Assembly: GCA_963580285.1 (NCBI GenBank)
Contig: CAUZLF010000262.1
Coordinates: 151,941 to 215,940, forward strand
Source of the DNA: Lucinisca nassula
Lineage: Eukaryota; Mollusca; Bivalvia; Lucinida; Lucinidae
Direction: 5' to 3'
DNA length: 64,000 nt
A model generated the notes under the pieces. The model had not been told where the DNA came from, did not search any database, and saw nothing but the letters and a program-made list of their open reading frames with translations. The first letter of the stretch is position 1; every line of letters begins with the position of its first letter. Position numbers and translations under genes: made by a program. Shown here in pieces: positions 32,401-43,000 of this stretch.

Positions 32401-32752
32401 GTGTTTTTCTGCACTTCTAAAGAATCCTGTCTTACAGATTACAGATTTTTGACTGAAATTCTGTCCACAGGATACAGATGTTCCCGCCCAAAAAAGTCCC
32501 TATTTTTTATCTTTTGGCCTCTAAGTGTGATCTTGACCTTGTAGCTAACATTTCTGCACAGTAACAACTCACACCCATGTAAAATTCGTTTCAAAGTATT
32601 TTTTGAAATACAGTCAAACTTCAATGGCTCGAACACTTTGGGACCTTGGAAATCTGTTCGAGACAGGGGTAGTTCAAGCCACTAATGGTAACTGCCAGGA
32701 AGCATAAGAAGATATTTTCTGACCTCTTTTCGGTGTTCTATAATGAAAATAT

Positions 32753-32812
32753 ATGCTATGTGTACTCATTAGAATCGCCTCATCGAGGCGATTCTAATGA
32801 GTCCACACAGCA
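32753..32812. repeat. HP-type hairpin, second co-varied variant
   Basis: TGCTATGTGTACTCATTAG and CTAATGAGTCCACACAGCA enclose AATCGCCTCATCGAGGCGATT. Arms are changed in parallel relative to the consensus, with one missing base. Confidence 0.75.
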
Positions 32813-33004
32813 TACATTTGCAAGATAAGAGACGAAAATCTCCTAAATTATCCCCAGTATTTCTTAAGTACAGGATTCTGCTTGGGGCTCAAGAACGAGT
32901 TCGACCCATTCATGGTAAACAAGCCATCGGTGTTCGAACCATTGAAGTTCTACTGTATATCTCTTCTTCTGGAATTACTGGTTTTTACTGTGTGTATTTG
33001 GACA

Positions 33005-33450
33005 GATAGGCCTGAGCAAACAGTGTAAACCCAGATAAGATGTCGCTTTATGTGGTATCTCATCTGCATTCACTGTTTGCCACTAATCCAGCTATTTTTA
33101 GACACAATATGGGGTGGTAAATTGAACTTTTTTCAACTTTTTAGAGCAAGTATGATTAGAAGTTGACATTTCAATAACACACCCATGCCATATAGTGCAT
33201 TTTTCACATCTCCAAAATGCATCACTACTTTTCTCTGACAAAAATCTGTGATATTTTCCTAATCTTAACTGCAAACATAGGTTGTTGGTGCTCCCTAGAA
33301 CCACCTCATTGAAGCAGTTCTAACATGTATCCTATGTCTGGGCTCAGAAATAAGGAAAATAATGTATACCCCCTGAATCCCCAGGTGTCTCTATGTAAAG
33401 TGGGGTTTAGGGGTGTGTTCATTTCACGGACTTGTTCACATGATGAGAAG
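33005..33450. repeat. Palindrome and degenerate HP-family copy
   Basis: CACTGTTTGC-type palindrome at 33005-33082 (GAGCAAACAGTGTAAACCC / TTCACTGTTTGCC). HP-family copy at about 33170-33450 with a decayed stem (AGAACCACCTCATTGAAGCA). Confidence 0.6.
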
Positions 33451-33476
33451 TCCAATTACTTAGGGCAAACACAGTA

Positions 33477-33681
33477 CAGTTAAATTCTGCAATTAAGACC
33501 ACCTAAAATTAAGACCAATTCTGTTTTAAAAGCTTCTTGAGAAGGTTTCAGTTATTCCTCCTTTGAGTTTTCTACACTCAGTGTGTCTTTATAAGAGACT
33601 ACCTTTGGGACTGTTCAAAAGTGGTCTTAAAGACCACTTTTGAACAGTCCCATAAGTGGTCTTAATATAGGAATTTTACTG
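33477..33681. mobile_element. TA-flanked MITE 12 nt from the exon 4 donor
   Basis: 205 bp. Left end CAGTTAAATTCTGCAATTAA and right complement CAGTAAAATTCCTATATTAA, with TA outside both (33475-33476, 33682-33683): a Tc1/mariner- or pogo-type MITE. It includes a perfect 45-nt palindrome at 33607-33651 (GGGACTGTTC...GAACAGTCCC). Confidence 0.8.
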
Positions 33682-33692
33682 TATATACATAC

Positions 33693-33867
33693 CACAGGGA
33701 ATTCAAACTCCTCCAGGTCTTGTACTTTCTGATAATGGATGACATTTTTGGTTGTACTGTCAATAGCTAGCACCACATCTTCCTCCGGACATCTTGTTTT
33801 ATGGCCAGGAGATGACTGACGGAGCACCATAGTCATAATGGCTGCTTTATCGGTCTCCTTCCTTTTC
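33693..33867 (-). CDS. EIF2B5: EIF2B5 exon 4
   Basis: 175 nt; acceptor CTTTTTGTCTCACAG, donor GTGGTATGT. It encodes KRKETDKAAIMTMVLRQSSP, then an acidic stretch, VVLAIDSTTKNVIHYQKV and EFEFPV. This is the second half of the nucleotidyltransferase-like domain, with the family's M-T-M-x-x-x-x-S-S-P. It enters completing a Lys codon and leaves in phase 0. The exon lies between two MITEs: one starts 12 nt past the donor (33477-33681), the other ends about 23 nt before the acceptor (33894-34286). Confidence 0.94.
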
Positions 33868-33893
33868 CTGTGAGACAAAAAGAAGACAATTAA

Positions 33894-34286
33894 CCCTTTT
33901 TGTACCAAATGGAATCTTCTACCTTATGTATAGCAGGAGTCCATTTCAAAATTTAGGGGTGTCAGGTTGTGGAATCTTCAAAATTTATTTAGAAGCCTCC
34001 ATGGTGTAGTGGTTACGCTACTCCCCTTGTAAACCAGGGATCGCAGGATCGATCCCAGGCTTCTCCAGACTTTCGGATGAGTCTTTAAACCGAGATCCTG
34101 TCTCTGTATGACCTTAGCTGTTGGTGGGACGTAAAACTCAAACAATAACTCAAAATTTATTTGGAAAATGAGTGAACATTTAGCAAACAGTGGAGGCCCT
34201 GATCAGACGCTGCATTCGGCAGCATCTGATCTGGGCCTGCACTGTTTGTCAGGGTACCCGTTTTGGGGTTTCTGGTACAAAATGGG
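33894..34286 (+). mobile_element. TTAA-type MITE (M1) interrupted by a SINE
   Basis: TTAA at 33890-33893 and 34287-34290. Subtracting the SINE and one 13-bp duplicate gives 221 bp, exactly the length of the copy at 8951. Its left edge is 23 nt upstream of the EIF2B5 exon 4 acceptor. Confidence 0.9.
33991..34149 (+). mobile_element. SINE-A with 13-bp target duplication
   Basis: Head AGAAGCCTCCATGGTGTAGT, box B GGATCGATCCC, end GTTGGTGGGACGTAAAACTC. TCAAAATTTATTT flanks it at 33978-33990 and 34150-34162. Confidence 0.9.
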
Positions 34287-34404
34287 TTAATACTGCTTAA
34301 CCATAAAAATCCTAATAATTCGGACACCTTAAAGACTTGCTGTAATTCTCCTAAAATTTCAACGTTTTTTTTGTGATCCAGCAAGGAGTCCAAAAAGGTG
34401 CAGA

Positions 34405-34545
34405 CAGAATGACAAACTGTATAGACCCTGATTAGACTGCTCCTTCAGGAACAGTCTGATCTGGGTCTGCACTGTTTGCTTAGGCCTGTCCAATACTTGG
34501 AAGCAGTCTGAACTAGAACTGCACTGTTTGCTTAGGCCTGTCCGT
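34405..34545. repeat. Two adjoining CACTGTTTGC palindromes
   Basis: The first has inner stem GACTGCTCC/GGAACAGTC; the second is a half unit (CAGTCTGAAC..GCACTGTTTGC). Same family as 30305-30385. Confidence 0.6.
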
Positions 34546-34574
34546 CCCAATACTGGTACATTGCACAGATCTGA

Positions 34575-34866
34575 ATTATTTGTTTGTCTGAAGTTTAATG
34601 ACCTACTCAACACTATTTAGGTCATGATGAGCCAGTCAGTTCACTTAACCACACAGTTCCTGGACATGCTTATCTTTAAATGGTTAACAAGTACAGGGGA
34701 CATGCTGACAATCCCCTTATCAAATCAGCAGAATAGACAGAATCACTTAGGAAAATATTTCATGATCATTCTTCATATGGAAATCTTGCCAGACCCTGTC
34801 GGGATCAAAACCTCGGACCTCTTGATCACTAAAGAGAGGTACATATGACCAAACTGAGGCCGCTAG
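34575..34866 (-). mobile_element. SINE-D copy
   Basis: Minus-strand head GCGGCCTCAGTTTGGTCATA with box-B-like GGTTTTGATCCC; 3' end includes GACTGGCTCATCATGACC and AACTTCAGACAAACAAAT. Confidence 0.7.
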
Positions 34867-35084
34867 ACATAAACAATAGCTCACGATATGCAGGATATGG
34901 AGGGCAAATAATGATCAGGTTATTTTTCTATCAGAGATTACCCCAATGTCATCTTCTACTGGTCTATAGGTAGCAGCCTTGAGCCTACTTCTTAACTTAA
35001 TGAATGAATTGGCCGTTAGCAAAATGGCTATAGAAGGCTCACATGGACAAATCATCATGTTTACAAGTCTGTGAAATAACCCCC

Positions 35085-35270
35085 CACTAAATCCCACTTT
35101 ATATAGAGAAAACTGGGGTTTATGGGTGTATACTTTATTTTTTTCTTATTTCTGCTCCAAGAGATAGGTTGTGGGTGCTCGTCAGAACGGCCTCATTGAG
35201 GCGGTTCTAAAGAGCACTCACAACCTATGTTTGCAGTATAAACTAGAATTTGTTTTTCTACAAAAACACA
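35085..35270 (-). repeat. HP-family hairpin MITE, partial
   Basis: AACTGGGGTTTATGGGTG, TTATTTCTGCTCCAAGAGAT, then stem 35160-35230 (GTGGGTGCTCGTCAGAAC / GGTTCTAAAGAGCACTCAC). Confidence 0.65.
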
Positions 35271-35890
35271 GATGTCTCCCCCGTTTTTTACTGCTAAGTA
35301 TAACCTTAACATAGGAGGTATTGAGCTGGGTCTTGTGTGCAACACATCATCTAATGAAGATGAACATTTCTGCATAGTAACTTTAAAAATGTTCATAGAT
35401 AAATAAAAAAGTTATTGGAGGTAAACAAAAAAAGCACTTTTTTACCTTTGACCTCTAAGTATGGCCTTGACCTTTGCGGTACAACACATCGTCTCATGAT
35501 GGTTAACATTTCTGCCAAGTAATTTCATAATCCATCAAAGAATAAGGAAGTTATTGACTGTCCTTTTTTTACCTTTGACCTCTAGGTATGACCTTGACAT
35601 TGGAGGTATGGACCTTGGTCTTGCACATGACTCATGGTCTAATGACGGTGAAAATTTATGCATGGTTACTTTATAAAGTCCATCCAGAAATAAAAAGTTA
35701 ATGACTGGACAAAAAAAAAAAAAAACTTTTTTTACCTCTGACCTCTTAGTATGACCTTGATCTTGGAGGTACCGACCTGGGTCTAGTGTGCACCACATCG
35801 TCTCATGATGGTTAACATTTCTGCCAAGTAATTTCACAATCTATCCAGGAAGAAGAAAGTTATTGACTGAACACTAAAAAAAGGCCCTTT
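35271..35890 (+). repeat. 161-bp tandem array (H family), about four monomers
   Basis: Monomer marks TTTGACCTCTAAGTATGACC and AAGAAAGTTATTGACTG. It runs straight into the next array with no terminal hairpin between them. Confidence 0.75.
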
Positions 35891-38133
35891 TTGTCCTCAC
35901 CTTTAGCATACATTATAATGGGCACAAATTACCAAAATGACAAAGGGCCACAACTCACAAAGTATTTTTCGGAATTTTGTCAAAAGTTAAGCAGGTCATC
36001 TACTCATCAACACCAATGTACGTGTATTCACCAACATTCAAGGCTGTAGCTATAATAGTTTTTGAGATATTTTGCTGACAAGATTTTATTCAAAAAACTT
36101 CAAAGGGCAATAACCCTTGAAAGGGGCATAATCCAGATGAGAAAAAATTGTTGTCAGCTTATTTTCCATCTGGAATGCATATATGAAATTTCAAAACCAT
36201 AGCATACACGGTTCTAAATTTATGCTATGCATCCCTTTTAGCATATATTACAATGGGCACAAATTACTAAAATGACAAAGGGCCATAACTCACAAAGCGT
36301 TTTTCGGAATTTTGTCAAAAGTTAATCAGTCCATCCACTTATCACTACCAATATGTTCACCAACTTTCAAGGCTCTAGCTCGAATAGTTTTTTAGATATC
36401 TTGCTGGCAAGATTCTATTAAAAAAAATTCAAAGGGCAATAACTCTTGAAAGGGGCATAATCCGGATGAGAAAAAAATACGTGTCAGCTTATTTTCCATT
36501 AGGAATGCATATATGAAATTTCAAAACCAGAGCATACACAGTTCTAAAGTTATACTATGCATCATTTTTAGCATTCATTACAATGGGAACAAATTACCAA
36601 AATGACAAAGGGCCATAACTCGCAAAGTATTTTTCGGAATTTTGTCAAAGGTTAATCAGTTCATATACTCATCACCACCAATATACTCAACAACTTTCAA
36701 GGCTCTAGCTCCAATAGTGTTTGAGATATTTTGCTGACAAGATTTTATTAAAAAAATTTCAAAGGGCAATAACTCTTGAAAGGGGCATAATCCGGACAAT
36801 TTGTTTGTTTGTTTGTTTGTTTGATTTGAGGTTTAACGTCCCCGTCAACACTGTAAAGGTCATTTTGGAGACGTTGCTTCCAATTTTGTGGGACTTTTAC
36901 CCGACATTGAGATGAAATGACATCTCAAGCCCTGTCGCCCAGTAAAACCAATAGGGTTTATTAGCATGGACGGCCCGCCTCGCACTGCGGTTCCTGGACA
37001 GGCTTAGATCCTCTAAGCGGTTTACCAGTACTAGTGTGCGGGCTGGATTCAGCTCTGCGTGGAAGCATCATGCAGCCCATATATTTCTTCAAGCCCCTAT
37101 GGGCGGGGGCTAATAATCCGGACAAGAAAAAAAATACGCGTCAGCTAATTTTCCATAAGGAATCCATATATAAAATTTCAAAACCCTAGCATACACGGTT
37201 CTAAAGTTATGCTATGCATCACTTTTAGCATACATTACAATGGGCACAAATTACCAAAATGACAAAGGACCATAACTCTTGAAAGGGGCATAATCCGGAT
37301 GAGAAAAAAATACGTGTCAGCTTATTTTCCATTAGGAATGCATATATGAAATTTCATAACCAGAGCATACACAGTTCTAAAGTTATACTATGCATCATTT
37401 TAAGCATTCATTACAATGGGCACAAATTACCAAAATGACAAAGGGCCATAACTCGCAAAGTATTTTTCAGAATTTTGTCAAAAGTTAATCAGTTCATATA
37501 CTCATCACAACCAATATACTAAACAATTTTCAAGGCTCTAGCTCCAATAGTGTTTGAGATATTTTGCTGACAAGATTTTATTAAAAAAATTTCAAAGGGC
37601 AATAACTCTTGAAGGGGGCATAATCCGGAAGAGAAAAAAAATAAGCGTCAGCTAATTTTCCATGAGGAATCCATATATGAAATTTCAAAACCCTAGCATA
37701 TACGGTTCTTAAATTATGCTATGCATCACTTTTAGCATACGTTACAATGGGCACAAATTACCAAAATGACAAAGGGCCATAACTCACAAAGTAATATTCG
37801 GAATTTTGTCAAACGTTAATCAGTTCATCTACTCATCACCACCAATATATTCACCAACTTTCAAGGCTCTAGCTCCAATAGTTTTTGAGATACCTTGCTG
37901 ACAAGATTTTATTAAAAAAATTTCAAAGGGCAATAACTCTTGAAGGGGACATAATCCGGACGAGAAAAAAAATACGCGTCAGCTAATTTTCCATGAGGAA
38001 TCCATATATGAAATTTCAAAACCCTAGCATACACGGTTCTTTAGTTATGCTATGCATCAAAAGCGTAACTGACGAATGAACCAGAACCAATATGCCCCTC
38101 CAACTTTTTCAAAATTGGGGGCATAATAAGAAA
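35891..38133 (+). repeat. ~335-bp tandem array (I family) with Helentron-like 3' end
   Basis: Monomer marks AATGGGCACAAATTACCAAA at about 35916, 36251 and 36585 onward. The array ends with a degenerate GACGAATGAACC tract and hairpin ATGCCCCTCCAAC...TTGGGGGCAT (about 38092-38125). A SINE interrupts it. Confidence 0.8.
36800..37113 (-). mobile_element. SINE-C, full length, 12-bp target duplication
   Basis: 314 bp, flanked by TAATCCGGACAA at 36788-36799 and 37114-37125. Minus-strand start GCCCCCGCCCATAGGGGCTT, end in TCAAACAAACAAACAAACAA. This is the best delimited copy of the family. Confidence 0.9.
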
Positions 38134-38151
38134 GTTATTGACAGAACACAA

Positions 38152-38764
38152 ACAAGAGGCTCAATGAGCCTAAACCGCTCACCTGAGGAACTTAAGTTTT
38201 AACAATTCACAGACTTGACTACTAAATCTGCTAATAGAATCCAGCCCATTGACCCTTACAGGATATAAGTCATCATTATTGCATTGCATTCCAAGTTTGA
38301 GACTTCTAGCTTCTATAGTTCCTGAGAAATCTTTGACGAAAATTTAACATTGGTCAAAATGGAGAGAAAGAAGAATGAAAGAACAGATGAACAAATAAGC
38401 TGAGAAAGCCCAATGTCTCTTACACAAAATAAGTCATCATTATTCTATTGAATACCAAATTTGATGCTTCTAGCTTTTATAGTTCCTGAGAAATCTTTGA
38501 TTAAAAATTTAACATTGGTCTATTATCTCTATATGGAAATGAAGGAGGAATGAAGGAACAAATGAACCAGACTAGCTCAAAACCTAATGCAGCCTTTCCC
38601 CTTGCCCAATGGTGCTACACATAAAATTTAAACAAGATTGGTCGACTGCCTTCTGAGATATGCTTCATTGAAAGTGTGGACGACGGATGGACGGACGACA
38701 GACGACGGACTCCGGAGCCTTGGTATACTATCAGCTCACTGGAGCCTTTGGCTCAGGTGAGCTA
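38152..38764 (+). mobile_element. Small complete Helentron-like element E7
   Basis: ACAAGA, 5' hairpin AGGCTCAATGAGCCT (38157-38171), motif CGCTCACCTGAGG, two diverged monomers (TAAGTCATCATTATT), a GACGGATGGACGGACGAC tract, and 3' hairpin AGCTCAC...GTGAGCT (38733-38763). 613 bp. Confidence 0.8.
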
Positions 38765-40068
38765 AAAATTCAAGTCCCTATTTCTGTCACAACATTTTCC
38801 CTACGTAAAGTCTATGGGCAAATTTTTTTGTCTCTCAAGGTCACGTAACTCCGAGGTCAATATTCCGATTCGGCCCAAAATCGAACTTAACCGAGATTTT
38901 ATGCCTGTCCTCGTTACCTGCAAGTTTGAAGCTGATATGAATAAAAATAAAGTTGCTATCATGGTCACAACGTATTTTTTTATGCTCAAGGGCAGGTAAC
39001 TCCAAGGCAAATATTCCGATTTGGCCCAAAATCGAACTTAACCGAGATTTTATGTCTGTCCTTGTTACCTGCAAGTTTGAAGCTGATCTGAAAAAAATTC
39101 AAGTCGCTATCGTAGTCGCAACATTTTCCCTAATTAAGTCTATGGGCAAATTTTTTGTCGCGCAAGGTCACGTAACTCCGAGGTCAATATTCCGATTCGG
39201 CCCAAAATTGAACTTAACCGAGATTTTATGCCTGTCCTCGTTACCTGCAAGTTTGAAGCTGATATGAATAAAAATAAAGTTGCTATCGTGGTCACAACGT
39301 ATTTTTTTATGCTCAAGGGCAGGTAACTCCAAGGCAAATAATCCGATTCGGCCCAAAATCGAACTTAACCGAGATTTTATGTCTGTCCTCGTTACCTGCA
39401 AGTTTGAAGCTGATCTGAAAAAAATTCAAGTCACTATCGTAGTCACAACATTTTCATTATGTAAAGTCTATGGGCAAATTTTTTGTCGCTCAAGGTCATG
39501 TAACTCCGAGGTCAATATTCCGATTCGAACTTAACTGAGATTTTATGCCTGTCCACGTTACCTGCAAGTTTGAAGCTGATCTGAATAAAAATAAAGTTGC
39601 TATCGTGGTCACAACGTATTTTTTTATGCTCAAGGGCAGGTAACTCCAAGGCAAATAATCCGATTCGGCCCAAAATCGAACTTGACCGAGATTTTATGCC
39701 TGTACTGGTTATCTGCAAGAATGAAGTCGATCAGAAAAAAATTGACAGAGCTAGAGTGATGACAAGCTTTTTCCTATGTGAAGTCTATGGGAGCTAGATG
39801 TTGCCATGGCAACCAGAGTTCCACTCAGTTCTGCCTGAAAACCTACTGAAGCCTTTCCACTTGCCCAATAATGTGACACATGAAATTTGATCAAAGTTGG
39901 CCAAGTAGTCTTTAAGATATACATTTTTGAAATTCCCATTAACCCTAATGCAAAAACACACAAGGGCAGGTAACTCCTAAGTGAATAATCCGATTCTGCC
40001 AGTTATCTAACTTGACCGAGATTTCATGGCTGTGCTGGTTATCTGCAAGAATAAAGTCAATCTGAAAA
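38765..40068 (+). repeat. G-family array with two-monomer higher-order repeat
   Basis: Alternating monomers (about 150 and 177 bp) give a period of about 327 (38871 to 39198; 39021 to 39349). Marks are CGGCCCAAAATCGAACTTAA and TACCTGCAAGTTTGAAGCTG. The array continues at 44943 after the E3 insertion. Confidence 0.75.
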
Positions 40069-43000
40069 CTAGAAATGGTGTTTGTAAAACACAATGCCCC
40101 CAACCTTTGCTTGACCTTAGCTGGCAAAATATTCAACAAATATTGTTAAAGACTCAAAAACATACAACAAGAATTCCCCCGAAGGCTATGTCGCGCCTGT
40201 GGGGGCGCAAAGTCACCAAACCATGAAATCTAGGTCAAGGTCAAACATGGATGCCTGCATAAAAATTTCACTCCTAGTTGCAAGCATGTACCAAGTAACT
40301 CTTAAAAACAGACTCTTACATCAGGGTAAAAGTTAGGGTTGTCACACTATTTTACAAAGTCAGTGAACCATAAAATGTAGGTCAAGGTCAGAAATGGATA
40401 CTTGCATTGAAGTTTCAATTCCTAAATGCAAGCTTGTACCAAATACAATTAATGAAGCTCTAATAGATCTTGAGAAATGGACTCTTACATTAGATAGAAA
40501 GTCAGGGTGGTAGCAATAATTCACAAAGTCAGTGAACCATGAAATATGGGTAAAAGTCAAATATGGATGCTTGCGTTGCAGTTGGAATTCCTAGATGCAA
40601 GTTTGTACCAATTATAATTTAAAAAGCTTTAATAGTTTTCGAGAAATGGTGAAAGTCAGGGTGGTCGCAATAATTCACGAAGTCAGTGAACCATGAAATA
40701 TAGGTCAATGTCAGATATGGATGCTTGCGTTGAAGTTGCAATGCCTGGATGCAAGTTTGTACCAAGAATGATTAATGAAGCTCTAATAGTTCTCAAGATA
40801 TGGACTTGCTGACAAGATTTTATTAAAAAAAACAAGGCATCGCATGCAATACAAATCCCCTCACACAAGACAACTTCGTGTGTGGAAAACACTGAAATGG
40901 CAAAAGTCCAACTTGCTTGAGATATTATCATATGCAACATTTGTGTAAAGTTTGTTTAAAAATCCATCCATAAATGTAGGTTCTAGAGTGATGACAATAT
41001 TTCTCTAAAAATAGTCATAGGGACCTTGACTTGAGGCCATGGCCGCGAAGTAGATCTTGCTCAAGATATTATCATAAGCATCTTTTGTGTGAAGTTAGAT
41101 TAAAATCATAAATGTAGGCGGTAGAGCAATGACAAAGTTTTTTCTAAAAATAGCCATAGTGACCTTGACCTTGAGGTCATGACCAAGCAACTAGAGATAT
41201 TACCATAAGAAACATTTGTGTGAAGTTCTATTAACATCCATCAATAAATGTAGGCACTAAGGCGATGACAAAGATTTTCTAAAAATAGCCCCCGTGACCT
41301 TGACCTTGAAAGTCGAAATGGTTCGAGATATTGTCATAAGGAACATTTGTGTGAAGTTATACTGAAATCGGTGAAGAAATGTAAGCGCTAGAGCCATGTC
41401 AAAGTTTTTCTAAAAATAGCCACAGTGACCTTGACCTTGAAAGTCAAAGTCACTCGAGGTATTATCATTAGGAACATTTGTGTGAAGTTATATTGAAATC
41501 AGTGAAGAAATGTAGTCGCTAGGGCGATGACAGTTTTTTTTTTCAAAAAATAGCCACAGTGACCTTGACCTTGAAAGTCGAAATCGCTCGAGATATTGTC
41601 TTAAGGAACATTTGTGTGAAATTATATTGAAATTGGTGAAGAAATGTAAGCGCAAGAGTATTGACAAAGTTTTTCTAAAAATAGTCACAGTGACCTTGAC
41701 CTTGAAAATGGAACTCGCTACAGATATTGTCATAAGGAACATTTGTGTAAATCGATGTTGAAATTGGTGAAAAAATGTAAGCGCTAGAGCAATGAAAAAG
41801 GTTTTCTAAAAATAGCCACAGTGACCTTGACCTTGAAAGTCGAACTCTTTCGAGGTATTGTCATCAGGATCATTTGTGTGAAGTTATTTTAAAATCGGTG
41901 AAGAAATGTAGGCGCTGGAGCGATAGCAAAGTTTTTCTAAAAATAGCCACTGTGACCTTGACCTTGAAAGTTGAAATGGCTTCAGATATTGTCATAAGGA
42001 ACATTTGTGTGAAGTTATATTGAAATCGGTGAAGAAATGTAAGCGCTAAAGCATTGACAAAGTTTTTCTAAAAATAGCCACAGTGACCTTGACCTTGAAA
42101 GTGGAACTCGCTAGAGATATTGTCATAAGGAACATTTGTGTGAAGTTATATTGAAATCGGTGAAGAAATGTAGGCGCTAGAGCGATTACAATTTTTTTCT
42201 AAAAATAGCTACAGTGACCTTGACCTTGAGGTCATGACCCTGAAAGTCGAACACACTTGAGATATTGTCATAAGGAACATTTGTGTGAAGTTATATTGAA
42301 ATCTGTGAAGAAATGTAGGCGCTAGAGCAATGACAAAGTTTTTCTAAAAATAGCCACAGTGACCTTGACCTTGAGGTCATGACCTTGAAAGTAGACCTCG
42401 CTCAAGATATTGTCATAAGGCACATTTGTTTGAAGTTATATTGAAATCAGTGAAGAAATGTAGGCGCTAGAGTGATGACAAAGTTTTTCTTAAAATAGCC
42501 ACAGTGACCTTGACCTTGAGGTCATGACCTTGAAAGTCGAACTCGCTGAGATATTGTCATAAGAAACATTTGTGTGAAGTTATATTGAAATTGGTGAAGA
42601 AATGTAGGCCCTAGAGCGATGACAAAGTTTTTCTAAAAATAGCCACAGTGACCTTGACCTTGAGGTCATGACTTTGAAGTCGAACTCGCTCGAGATTTTT
42701 TTATAAGGAACATTTGTGTGAAGTTATATTGAAATTGGTGAAGAAATGTAGGCACTAGAGCAATGACAAAGTTTTTCTAAAAATAGCCACAGTGACCTTG
42801 ACCTTGAGGTCATGACCTTGAAAGTCGAACTCGCTGAGATATTGTCATTAGAAACATTTGTGTGAAATTACATTGAAATTGGTGAAGAAATGAAGGCGCC
42901 AGAGCGATGACAAAGTTTTTCTAAAAATAGCCACAGTGACCTTGACCTTGAGGTCATGACTTTGAAGTCGAACTCGCTCGAGATTTTTTTAAAAGGAACA

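Noticed and set aside
38801..39797. Series of similar 60-80-residue open frames on both strands
   Set aside because: They repeat with the G-array monomer, have no domain signal and are frame accidents of the satellite.
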